Below, piece after piece: positions 1-7,142 of a stretch of 48,656 nucleotides of DNA (position 1 is the first letter of the stretch; each line of letters opens with the position of its first letter). The position numbers and the translations under genes were made by a program. The notes beneath the pieces are model-generated. The model did no database searches. It was not told the DNA's origin and saw nothing but the letters and a program-made list of their open reading frames with translations. The stretch is taken from assembly GCA_017651245.1 (NCBI GenBank), contig JAGCDQ010000019.1, positions 1 through 48,656 of the forward strand. The letters are read 5' to 3'. The DNA comes from Bacteroidaceae bacterium. GTDB taxonomy: Bacteria > Bacteroidota > Bacteroidia > Bacteroidales > Bacteroidaceae.

Positions 1-173
1 ACCGTTGAGCTACGCTCGAACGTAGGATGCGCCTCAACAATAAAAATAAAAACTCTTTTATTTTGTATTGTGTTCGGCTTTCACTACCGTTGAGCTACGC
101 TCGAACGTAGGATGCGCCTCAACAATAAAAATAAAAACTCTTTTATTTTGTATTGTGTTCGGCTTTCACTACC
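1..173. repeat. 85-bp tandem duplication, two copies
   Basis: Copy 1 is 1-85 and copy 2 is 86-170; they read as identical, and the first three bases of a third unit follow (171-173). Each unit holds a nested inverted repeat: GTTGAG pairs with CTCAAC, and inside it CTACG pairs with CGTAG around CTCGAA. The rest of the unit is A/T-rich. The unit ends where the promoter of the next gene begins. Copy 1 continues into ACCGTTG and so lacks the TTTG of a -7 box. Copy 2 continues into ACCTTTG and makes a complete box. The nested hairpin resembles GC-rich intergenic palindromes of Prevotella, but that comparison is from memory. Confidence 0.85.
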
Positions 174-177
174 TTTG
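147..177 (+). promoter_or_regulatory. Bacteroidetes promoter for the thioesterase-dprA operon
   Basis: TTTG at 147-150, a 19-bp spacer, then TACCTTTG at 170-177 match the Bacteroidetes consensus TTTG/N19-21/TAnnTTTG. Transcription would start near 183, which supports ATG 195 as the thioesterase start because an upstream in-frame ATG at 153 would not be transcribed. Confidence 0.75.
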
Positions 178-194
178 CAAAAAAAATAGGGAAT

Positions 195-599
195 ATGGCG
201 AATTATATTTTTGAGTTGAAGGACAAGGTGCGCGATTATGAGTGCGACTTGCAGGGTATCGTGAACAATGCGAATTATCAGCATTATCTGGAGCATTGCC
301 GACATGAATTTTTATTAGCGCATAACATCAGTTTCGCGGAACTGCACGAGAAGGGAACGGATGCTGTGGTGGCAAGATTGACGATGCAGTTCAAGGTGCC
401 TCTGAAGAGCAAGGATGAGTATGTGACAAAGCTCTGGATCAAGAAGGAGGGGGTGCGCTACATCTTTATGCAGGACATCTTCCGTTTGCCAGACATGAAG
501 CTGTGCATCCGTGCTCAGGTGGATTCTGTGTGTCTGGTGAATGGCACATTGGCTGAAAGCCCTGAATTGAACGAGAAATTTGCACCGTTCCTTCAATAA
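195..599 (+). CDS. Acyl-CoA thioesterase, YbgC/4HBT hotdog family
   Basis: A 134-residue hotdog-fold thioesterase that should hydrolyse acyl-CoA thioesters in the cytoplasm. The N-terminal signature YECDLQGIVNNANY holds the expected catalytic Asp at residue 18 and the Q-G-x-V-x-N-x-x-Y pattern of the 4-hydroxybenzoyl-CoA thioesterase/YbgC family; the following helix reads YLEHCRHEFL. Length is normal for the family. The frame is open from 153, but the promoter -7 box at 170-177 makes ATG 195 the sensible start. Its stop TAA overlaps the ATG of dprA (TAATG), so the two are translationally coupled. The substrate cannot be told; in Bacteroidales these proteins are often annotated only as acyl-CoA thioesterase. 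Confidence 0.88.
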   Translation: MANYIFELKDKVRDYECDLQGIVNNANYQHYLEHCRHEFLLAHNISFAELHEKGTDAVVARLTMQFKVPLKSKDEYVTKLWIKKEGVRYIFMQDIFRLPDMKLCIRAQVDSVCLVNGTLAESPELNEKFAPFLQ

Positions 600-1729
600 T
601 GGACACTCAGGAAATCATTTCTTCCATTGCATTGACCAAACTGAAGGGTTTGAGTCTGTTGAATGCCCGAACCATGCTGGAAGCATTGGGGTCGGCGAGT
701 GAGGTGTTTGCCCATCGGAAGGACATCGTGAGTCTCATTCCCGAAGCCAGCCAACGCCTTGTGTCTGCTTTTGCTGATGTGGATGAGGCGATGAGGCTTG
801 CGGAGGCAGAGATGGAGTTCATAGAGAATAAGCGATTGAAGGTGTTTGCCTTACTAGACGAGGATTATCCCCAACGATTGAGAGAATGCGAGGATGCCCC
901 CTTGGTGCTTTATGGCTGTGGTAATCTCAACCTGAATACCCAACGTATCATCAGTGTGGTGGGTACCCGCAAGTGTTCGGAATATGGAAAAGAAGTGTGC
1001 AACAATTTCATTGCCGACCTGAAACGCTATTATCCTGACGCCTTGATTGTGAGCGGATTGGCGTATGGTATCGATGTTTGTGCCCATCGTGCCGCTCTCG
1101 ACAACGGGATGTCAACGGTGGGTGTGCTGGCGCATGGATTAGATACCATCTATCCTTCGATGCATCGTCAGGTAGCAGCAGAAATGGTGCATCAGCAAGG
1201 AGGCTTGCTAACAGAATATACTACCCAAACCACACCCGAAAAGGGAAACTTTGTGCGTAGAAACCGAATTGTGGCAGGCTTGTGCGATGCTTGCATCGTG
1301 GTGGAAAGCTCTGAACGAGGAGGTTCCCTCATCACCGCCGAGTTGGCATTGGATTACAATCGCGATGTGTTTGCTTTTCCTGGACGAGTATATGACGAAT
1401 ACAGTCGTGGATGCAACAACTTGATTCGCCACCAACGAGCAACCTTGCTCACTTGTGCTGCTGATTTACTGGATGCGATGGGGTGGGAGAATCCTTTGGC
1501 AGAGGCATCGAAACCCAAAGCAGTTCAGCAAGAGTTGTTCCCTGACCTCACAGACGAAGAACGTGCTTTGGTGAATACGCTGAAAAATGTCGATGACAAG
1601 CACATCAATCAGATTGCCATAGACGCCAATATTCCCTATTCACGCGCCAGTATGATTCTGTTCGATTTGGAAATGAAAGGAGTAGTCAAGGCACTTGGAG
1701 GAGCCAGATACAAAATCATGTACCATTGA
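599..1729 (+). CDS. dprA: DNA-processing protein DprA (Smf)
   Basis: DprA binds incoming single-stranded DNA and loads RecA during natural transformation; many non-competent bacteria also keep it. The 376 residues show the usual layout: an N-terminal helix-hairpin-helix-like region (about 8-65), the Rossmann-like SMF core (about 75-285) and a C-terminal winged helix (about 312-376). Core motifs are VVGTRKCSEYG, SGLAYGIDVCAHRAAL, GLDTIYPSMHR, GNFVRRNRIVAGL and SERGGSLITAELAL, the nucleotide/ssDNA-binding signature of the family. The start overlaps the upstream thioesterase stop. The gene ends 3 bp from the stop of the convergent ABC transporter, with no clear hairpin between them. Confidence 0.96.
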   Translation: MDTQEIISSIALTKLKGLSLLNARTMLEALGSASEVFAHRKDIVSLIPEASQRLVSAFADVDEAMRLAEAEMEFIENKRLKVFALLDEDYPQRLRECEDAPLVLYGCGNLNLNTQRIISVVGTRKCSEYGKEVCNNFIADLKRYYPDALIVSGLAYGIDVCAHRAALDNGMSTVGVLAHGLDTIYPSMHRQVAAEMVHQQGGLLTEYTTQTTPEKGNFVRRNRIVAGLCDACIVVESSERGGSLITAELALDYNRDVFAFPGRVYDEYSRGCNNLIRHQRATLLTCAADLLDAMGWENPLAEASKPKAVQQELFPDLTDEERALVNTLKNVDDKHINQIAIDANIPYSRASMILFDLEMKGVVKALGGARYKIMYH

Positions 1730-1732
1730 CCA

Positions 1733-3571
1733 TTATAAGGCTTGCATGTCGTTCAGTTTCTTGTAATATCCGTTCAGCTCAATCAGTTCTTCATGCGTGC
1801 CACGCTCCACAATCTTACCTTCGTGGAGCACATAAATCTCATTCGCATTCTTGATGGTGGAAAGACGATGTGCGATAGCGATTGTTGTGCGTGATTTCAT
1901 CAGTTTCTCCAACGCATCCTGCACAAGTCGTTCACTCTCTGTATCAAGTGCTGAAGTGGCTTCGTCGAGAATAAGAATAGGCGGATTCTTCAAGATGGCT
2001 CGTGCAATCGAAATGCGCTGACGCTGACCTCCTGAAAGCCTTCCACCTCGGTCGCCCACATTCGTCTGATACCCCTTCTCCATCTCCATGATGAAGTCGT
2101 GGGCATTGGCAATCTTTGCTGCTGCCTCCACCTCTTCCTGAGTGGCATTTTCCACCCCAAAGGCGATGTTGTTGAAGATGGTATCGTTGAAGAGAATTGC
2201 CTCTTGGTTGACGTTACCAATCAAGCCACGCAATGAGTGAAGAGAGAGGTTGCGCACATCCTCCCCGTCAATCTTGATGGAACCAGAGGACACATCATGA
2301 TAACGAGGAATGAGGTCAACCAAGGTGCTCTTGCCAGAGCCTGACTGACCCACCAAGGCGATCGTCTGCCCTTTCTTGATGGAGAGATTGATATCGTGAA
2401 GAATCTCGTGCCCTTCATTGTAGGAGAAATGAACATTCTCCAACTCTATCGAATCGTTCAGTGCCTCTATCTTTTTGGGGTCAGCTACTTCCTTGATGTT
2501 GTTCTCGGCACGAAGTATCTTGTTGATGCGCTCCATCGAAGCCAAACCCTTCTGGATGCTGTAACCAGCTTTGGAGAGGTCTTTGATAGGTTGCAGGGTC
2601 GTGTAGAGAATCACCAAGTAATAAATGAATCCGCTGGCATCGATAGGGCTGTTGCCTGAAAAGATGAGATAGCCGCCAAACCACAAGACAATCACAATCA
2701 TACAGGTGCCTAAGAACTCGCTGACAGGATGAGCTGCCGACTGACGGATGGCTACTCGCATAGAGGCATCACGAAATTCATTGTTCACCTTCGTGAAGCG
2801 TTCATCCATCTTCCGTTCAGCAATGAATGCCTTGATGATACGAAGACCGCCTAAAGTTTCTTCTATCTGACTGATGCCATCACTCCATTTCGATTGGGCG
2901 TAGAGGGAACGTTGCTTGAGTTTCTTGCCAATTTGTCCAATACCTCCAGCCAGCAGAGGCACCACCAAAAGGGTGAACAAGGTGAGTTGCCAGCTCATGG
3001 CGAACATCGTACCTACATACACCAAGATGAAGATAGGGTTCTTGATCAGCATATCGAGGGAGGAGGTGATACTGCCATCAATCTCATTCACATCAGTACT
3101 CACACGTGCCAAGATGTCGCCCTTGCGCTCTTCAGAGAAGAATGAGAGGGGCAAGGAAAGAATTTTCTTGTAGATGTCGGAACGGATGTCCCTGACAATG
3201 CCTGTACGAAGTGGCATCAGACAAGCAGAACCGCCAAAATAAGTGGCAGTCTTCAGCAAGGTGAGTGAGGCGAGAATGATACCCAAGAACAAGAGTGTGG
3301 TGGAAGGTCCATAACTGTCCACCATCTGCTGTGAGTAATAATAGCCATTATTCTTCAGCACCTCCACCAGATTGCCCATTCCGACTGTTCCCCATTCGAT
3401 GAACTCATATCGTTCAGTGTTCACCTTGAAGAGAATCTGCAAGATAGGTAAGAGGATGGAGAAGGAAAACACATTGAACACCGCCGCCAGAATATTCATG
3501 GCAAACGTACCTGCAATGTAACCTTTATAGCGGGCAAAATACTTGCCCATCTGACTGAAAAATTCTTTCAT
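1733..3571 (-). CDS. ABC transporter, fused permease and ATPase (MsbA-like exporter)
   Basis: A 612-residue half-transporter that would work as a homodimer in the inner membrane. Residues 1-330 form a type I ABC exporter membrane domain with about six hydrophobic segments; residues 360-605 form the nucleotide-binding domain. Visible motifs are Walker A GQSGSGKST (Lys414), signature LSGGQRQRISIARAIL, Walker B ILILDEATSALD and the switch His in IAHRLSTI. The family exports lipids (lipid A flippase MsbA), peptides or drugs. Lipid export is plausible from length and layout, but the substrate is not shown. It is the last gene of a probable glutaminyl cyclase-sufE-exporter operon (21-bp gap to sufE). 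Confidence 0.92.
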   Translation of the reverse strand: MKEFFSQMGKYFARYKGYIAGTFAMNILAAVFNVFSFSILLPILQILFKVNTERYEFIEWGTVGMGNLVEVLKNNGYYYSQQMVDSYGPSTTLLFLGIILASLTLLKTATYFGGSACLMPLRTGIVRDIRSDIYKKILSLPLSFFSEERKGDILARVSTDVNEIDGSITSSLDMLIKNPIFILVYVGTMFAMSWQLTLFTLLVVPLLAGGIGQIGKKLKQRSLYAQSKWSDGISQIEETLGGLRIIKAFIAERKMDERFTKVNNEFRDASMRVAIRQSAAHPVSEFLGTCMIVIVLWFGGYLIFSGNSPIDASGFIYYLVILYTTLQPIKDLSKAGYSIQKGLASMERINKILRAENNIKEVADPKKIEALNDSIELENVHFSYNEGHEILHDINLSIKKGQTIALVGQSGSGKSTLVDLIPRYHDVSSGSIKIDGEDVRNLSLHSLRGLIGNVNQEAILFNDTIFNNIAFGVENATQEEVEAAAKIANAHDFIMEMEKGYQTNVGDRGGRLSGGQRQRISIARAILKNPPILILDEATSALDTESERLVQDALEKLMKSRTTIAIAHRLSTIKNANEIYVLHEGKIVERGTHEELIELNGYYKKLNDMQAL

Positions 3572-3592
3572 CTATTGCCTGTTATTTGGGAA

Positions 3593-4018
3593 TTATCCCT
3601 GCTTAGCCTTGAATGCCATCGCATAGAGTTTCATCTGCTTCATCATTGCCAACAATCCATTACTACGGGTAGGCGAAAGATGCTCCTTCAAGCCGATGTC
3701 CTCAATGAAATGGAGGTCGGCATTTAGGATGTCATCTGGGGTTTGGTTGTCCAATACACGGATGAGCAAAGTCACGATGCCTTTCACGATGAGTGCATCA
3801 CTCTCTGCTTGAAAGTGAATCTTCCCCTCAGGGGTGAGATCTGCTTGCAACCACACACGGCTTTGGCAACCATCAATCAGGTTGCTCTCCACCTTGTATT
3901 GCTCAGGCAGGGGTTCCTGTTCGCTACCTAAGTCAATGAGCATCTGATATTTGTCCATCCAATCATCGAAGCCCTCAAACTCTTCGATGACTTCTTGCTG
4001 TATTTCTTCTATTGTCAT
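3593..4018 (-). CDS. sufE: SufE family cysteine desulfuration protein
   Basis: SufE takes persulfide sulfur from the cysteine desulfurase SufS and passes it to the SufBCD Fe-S cluster scaffold. The 141 residues contain the family motif LIDGCQSRVW with the acceptor cysteine at residue 51, the same number as in Escherichia coli SufE. The C-terminal half has the SufE pattern LHFIEDIGLKEHLSPTRSNG. Length is normal. No sufS or sufBCD gene is in the window, so here sufE stands apart from the rest of its pathway, between a glutaminyl-cyclase-like lipoprotein (34-bp gap) and an ABC exporter (21-bp gap). Confidence 0.95.
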   Translation of the reverse strand: MTIEEIQQEVIEEFEGFDDWMDKYQMLIDLGSEQEPLPEQYKVESNLIDGCQSRVWLQADLTPEGKIHFQAESDALIVKGIVTLLIRVLDNQTPDDILNADLHFIEDIGLKEHLSPTRSNGLLAMMKQMKLYAMAFKAKQG

Positions 4019-4052
4019 ATTATTTTCTAATCTCTAAACTCTAAACCCTAAA

Positions 4053-5021
4053 CTATTCCTCCGTCCAAATCACCTCCAGCATGGTTTGTCCCACCGCTTT
4101 CAGTGTCTCTTTGTTGATATTCTTGATGTTATCATCTAAAGTGTGCCAAGTGCTTGGAAAACCGCCGTTTTTCGTGTCAGCGCCAATCACGTCGATGCAA
4201 GGAATGCCGCCCTGGTTCACCTGCAAGTGGTCATCCGTGATGTAACCACCTTCCTCATCATAACTGAAGAACTTTCCGTATCCGATACGATTTGCTGCTC
4301 CCCAAACTTTATCTACAATTGTTGGAGCATAACTCATGGAATATTGTTCACGATAGAAGACAGTGTTGTTTCCTCCTACCATATCGAGGTTGATGCCATA
4401 ACGTGCCGTGTAACCTTCAATGTGGCGGATACCTGACCAATACTGACTGCCTAAGCACCAACTGCTGGCATTATTGCTGGCGGCTTCACCACTATCTTCT
4501 GCATCCCAACAAATCAAATCCACACCAATTTTCACCTTGTTGGAATCGCTGGCTAACTGCAACTGACGAGCAATCTCCAGCATCACACCAATGGAGCTGC
4601 CACCATCGTTGGCACCATCAATAGGGGTGTTGTGGTTTGCTTCATCTGGGTCGTTGTCTGCCCATTGGCGACTGTCCCAATGACCTGCAATCAGAATGCG
4701 TACAGGTGCTTCTGGATTGTAGGAGGCAATGATATTGCGCATTTTGATAGGAGTGCCGTCATAAAGTTTGGAATCAGCATATTGGTCATATACCACAGCT
4801 CCAAAACTCTTGAACTTCTGAGCAATATACTCTCCACACGAATCGTGGGCAGCTGAGTTCATCACACGAGGACCAAATGCACATTGTTCAGCCACATAGG
4901 CATAGGCAGAGTCTTCGCAAAAGACGGGTGCTGGTGACACATAATCCGTCACTTCCGTTTTCTTTTCCTTACAACCAATCAGTAGTAATGAAAAGAGAAA
5001 AAGATATAGTATTTTCTTCAT
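4053..5021 (-). CDS. Glutaminyl-peptide cyclotransferase-like M28 lipoprotein
   Basis: Predicted zinc enzyme that converts an N-terminal Gln of exported proteins to pyroglutamate. The 322-residue protein begins with a lipoprotein signal peptide (FSLLLIGC, lipidated Cys17), so it acts in the periplasm or on the outer membrane. It has the M28/animal-type glutaminyl cyclase layout: GHWDS (114-118), metal region IDGANDGGSS with Asp139, WDAEDSG with Glu175/Asp176, NLDMVGG with Asp213, TDDHLQ (263-268) and WHTLDDN with His293. WHTLDDN and the ANDGG/DDH pattern fit cyclases better than aminopeptidases. Animal-type cyclases are known from oral Bacteroidales (Porphyromonas gingivalis, Prevotella intermedia). 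An M28 aminopeptidase remains possible. First gene of the operon with sufE; it has its own promoter at 5041-5048. Confidence 0.85.
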   Translation of the reverse strand: MKKILYLFLFSLLLIGCKEKKTEVTDYVSPAPVFCEDSAYAYVAEQCAFGPRVMNSAAHDSCGEYIAQKFKSFGAVVYDQYADSKLYDGTPIKMRNIIASYNPEAPVRILIAGHWDSRQWADNDPDEANHNTPIDGANDGGSSIGVMLEIARQLQLASDSNKVKIGVDLICWDAEDSGEAASNNASSWCLGSQYWSGIRHIEGYTARYGINLDMVGGNNTVFYREQYSMSYAPTIVDKVWGAANRIGYGKFFSYDEEGGYITDDHLQVNQGGIPCIDVIGADTKNGGFPSTWHTLDDNIKNINKETLKAVGQTMLEVIWTEE

Positions 5022-5040
5022 TTCCGATAAATTACGGGTG

Positions 5041-5086
5041 CAAAGTTACGGATTTTAAGTGAAAAGTGAAAAGTGAAGAGTGAAAA
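5041..5086 (-). promoter_or_regulatory. Promoter of the glutaminyl cyclase operon with 7-bp repeats
   Basis: On the minus strand TAACTTTG (5048-5041) is a good -7 box 20 bp before the ATG. The -33 region falls inside four tandem 7-bp units, GTGAAAA x2, GTGAAGA and GTGAAAA on the plus strand (5059-5086), so no clear -33 TTG is seen. Copy-number change in the repeat would alter the upstream promoter region. Confidence 0.5.
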
Positions 5087-5093
5087 ATCTAAG

Positions 5094-5684
5094 TTACCTT
5101 AAGAAATCTGCCAACTTTGCTACAGCACGAGCCCGATGACTGATGCCATTCTTCACCTCGTTGCCTAATTCAGCGAAAGTCTTGTCATAACCATCGGGGA
5201 TGAAAATGGGATCGTAGCCAAAACCACCGTTGCCTCGTTTTTCACGAATGATGCGTCCTTCCACCGTTCCATCGAAGAAGTGGGTTTCCCCCTCAAAAAT
5301 GAGGGCAATGCTGGTACGGAAACAGGCTTTCCGATTCTCTTCATTCGTCAGTTTTTCTAGCAACACATTCATGTTGGCGTCATCTTTATTTCCCTCAACT
5401 TGTACCCCGTTCTTCACAGCATAGCGAGCAGAATACACCCCGGGTTCTCCACCAAGCGCCTCCACCTGAAGTCCAGAATCATCGGCAAAGCAGTCGAAGC
5501 CAAAATGCTCCTTCACGTAAGTGGCTTTCTGCAAAGCATTCTCACGAAATGTTGAACCAGTTTCAGGAATATCCACCTCACAACCAATGTCCTTCAAACT
5601 TTTCACCTCATATTGTGTGCCAAGAATGGCACGTATCTCTTCCAGCTTATGTGCGTTGTTGCTGGCAAACACCAATTTTTTCAT
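5094..5684 (-). CDS. rdgB: XTP/dITP diphosphatase (RdgB/HAM1)
   Basis: House-cleaning enzyme that hydrolyses XTP, dITP and ITP to the monophosphate and pyrophosphate, keeping deaminated purines out of DNA. The 196 residues carry all family motifs: N-terminal [32 protein letters not shown] (catalytic Asp68/Asp69 region), [13 protein letters not shown] and the C-terminal [10 protein letters not shown]. Length is normal. It lies 72 bp upstream of the glutaminyl cyclase gene on the same strand, and diverges from the Lrp-type regulator. No strong -7 box was seen in its own short upstream region. Confidence 0.95.
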   Translation of the reverse strand: MKKLVFASNNAHKLEEIRAILGTQYEVKSLKDIGCEVDIPETGSTFRENALQKATYVKEHFGFDCFADDSGLQVEALGGEPGVYSARYAVKNGVQVEGNKDDANMNVLLEKLTNEENRKACFRTSIALIFEGETHFFDGTVEGRIIREKRGNGGFGYDPIFIPDGYDKTFAELGNEVKNGISHRARAVAKLADFLR

Positions 5685-5812
5685 TGTTCTTATCCTTTCT
5701 TTTTAGAACACACCTTATGTTCTTTTCAGTTGGTAAAATTAGCACTTTTATTCCGTTTCTGATAGCACTTTTCTACTTTTTTCTTCAAAAAGGTGATTTT
5801 TTTTGAAAAATG

Positions 5813-5844
5813 TTTGACAAATAGAAAAAAATGACCTACTTTTG
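5813..5844 (+). promoter_or_regulatory. Promoter of the Lrp/AsnC regulator gene
   Basis: TTTG at 5813-5816, 20-bp spacer and TACTTTTG at 5837-5844, a full match to the Bacteroidetes consensus. It leaves a 5' leader of about 60 nt before ATG 5910. Confidence 0.72.
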
Positions 5845-5909
5845 TTTACAGTTTGTTCTTCAACTACTGTTAAAAGAAAGATAAAACCAAACGATAAACT
5901 TCCTGACAA

Positions 5910-6434
5910 ATGGAAAAGATTGATAAGCTTGACAAGCAAATAATGGAGATTATCTCCTCCAACGCACGTATTCCTTTTAAAGATGTGGCAGCCGTATGTG
6001 GCGTTTCGCGTGCAGCCATTCACCAACGTGTCCAGCGTCTGATTGACACCAACGTCATCGTGGGTTCTGGCTACGTCATCAATCCCAAAAGCCTCGGCTA
6101 CAAGACCTGTACCTATGTGGGTATCCGTCTGGAAAAGGGTTCGATGTATGAAAGAGTGGTGAGTGAACTCAACAAGATTCCTGAGATTGTTGAATGTCAC
6201 TATACGACAGGTCCTTACACCATGCTCGTAAAACTCTATGCTCGCGACAACGAACAATTGATGGATTTGCTCAACCGCAAGATTCAGGGCATTACAGGTG
6301 TTGATTCCACAGAGACTCTTATCTCGCTTGATCAAAGCATCAAGAAGGAAGTGCCTATCTGCGTGACAGACAAACCAGAGGAGAAAGTGCAGAAAGGTGG
6401 TAAGGCTAAGATAATTCTTGACGATGACGAATAA
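5910..6434 (+). CDS. Lrp/AsnC family transcriptional regulator
   Basis: A DNA-binding regulator that responds to amino acids or related small molecules, usually as an octamer. The 174 residues have an N-terminal winged HTH (KLDKQIMEIISSNARIPFKD followed by VAAVCGVSRAAIHQRVQRL, about 5-50) and a C-terminal RAM/ligand-binding domain (about 65-145, with GIRLEKG and TTGPYTMLVKLYA). A charged tail of about 25 residues after the RAM domain (KPEEKVQKGGKAK, ending DDDE) is longer than in most Lrp proteins. The gene stands alone, with its own promoter and a terminator shared with the convergent deacetylase operon. Its target genes are not visible. Confidence 0.93.
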   Translation: MEKIDKLDKQIMEIISSNARIPFKDVAAVCGVSRAAIHQRVQRLIDTNVIVGSGYVINPKSLGYKTCTYVGIRLEKGSMYERVVSELNKIPEIVECHYTTGPYTMLVKLYARDNEQLMDLLNRKIQGITGVDSTETLISLDQSIKKEVPICVTDKPEEKVQKGGKAKIILDDDE

Positions 6435-6454
6435 TTACCTATACATAAAGAACA

Positions 6455-6497
6455 AAGAGGCTAAGGAGTAATGAAACTCTTTAGCCTCTCTTTTATT
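6455..6497. terminator. Bidirectional terminator between lrp and the deacetylase operon
   Basis: AGAGGCTAAGGAGT pairs with ACTCTTTAGCCTCT (one bulged base) around a short AATGAA-type loop. T-rich runs follow on the plus strand and A-rich runs precede it, so it can stop both convergent transcripts. Confidence 0.8.
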
Positions 6498-6500
6498 TCC

Positions 6501-7142
6501 TTACTTTAGATGACGTGAATGATGTTGGTTTTCGTCGAACACTTTGAATTCGTAGCCTTCATTACGGAGCCATTCGATGCATTTGGGAAGAATTTTCTTG
6601 AGTTTGTCAATGCTTCGGAGAGAATCGTGGAAGGTAATGATGGAACCATTACGTGTGTAATTCTTCACATTTTCGAACACCTCTTCAGCCGTAAGGCGTT
6701 TGGAGTAGTCACGTGTGACTAAGTCCCACATCACGATGGTGTAGTGACGACGAAGTCGGATGTATTGGGCATTCCTCATCCATCCTCTTGGGGGGCGGAA
6801 CAAATTGGAACCAATCAGCTTGTCCGCCTCATTGGCATTGCGCAGATAGCGACGGCTTGCCACGGTGAAGCCTCCAATATGGTTGAAGGTGTGGTTACCC
6901 AGACGATGACCATGAGAACGGATGAGTTCCAACAGTTCTGGATATTTCCTCACGTTGTCACCCACCATGAAGAAGGTTGCCTTCACGTTGTAACGGTCAA
7001 GCGTCTCAATCAGCCAGGGGGTTGATTCGGGGATGGGCCCGTCATCGAAGGTCAGATAAACTGCCTTCTCCGTCGGGTCCATTCTCCAGATGGCGCTAGG
7101 ATAGAGCCATCTCAACCATTTGCTGGGTTGTTCAATAATCAT
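6501..7142 (-). CDS. Polysaccharide deacetylase family protein (NodB homology)
   Basis: Metal-dependent deacetylase of N-acetylated or O-acetylated sugars (carbohydrate esterase 4 type). In 213 residues it shows the NodB motifs: LTFDDGP (catalytic base and metal Asp33/Asp34), a metal His pair in NHTFNH, RPPRG, and the C-terminal SIITFHDS. A tryptophan-rich segment before the domain (KWLRWLYPSAIW) may be an amphipathic membrane contact; no cleavable signal peptide is clear. Its ATG overlaps the TGA of the DUF2723 gene (ATGA), so it is the coupled last gene of the FKBP-FKBP-DUF2723 operon. Whether the substrate is peptidoglycan, lipopolysaccharide or a protein-linked glycan is unknown. Confidence 0.9.
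   Translation of the reverse strand: MIIEQPSKWLRWLYPSAIWRMDPTEKAVYLTFDDGPIPESTPWLIETLDRYNVKATFFMVGDNVRKYPELLELIRSHGHRLGNHTFNHIGGFTVASRRYLRNANEADKLIGSNLFRPPRGWMRNAQYIRLRRHYTIVMWDLVTRDYSKRLTAEEVFENVKNYTRNGSIITFHDSLRSIDKLKKILPKCIEWLRNEGYEFKVFDENQHHSRHLK

Noticed and set aside
4032-4052. Three CTCTAAA-type heptamers between the glutaminyl cyclase and sufE
   Set aside because: Short and imperfect, in a 34-bp gap inside an operon; no role visible, and similar runs are common in A/T-rich spacers.
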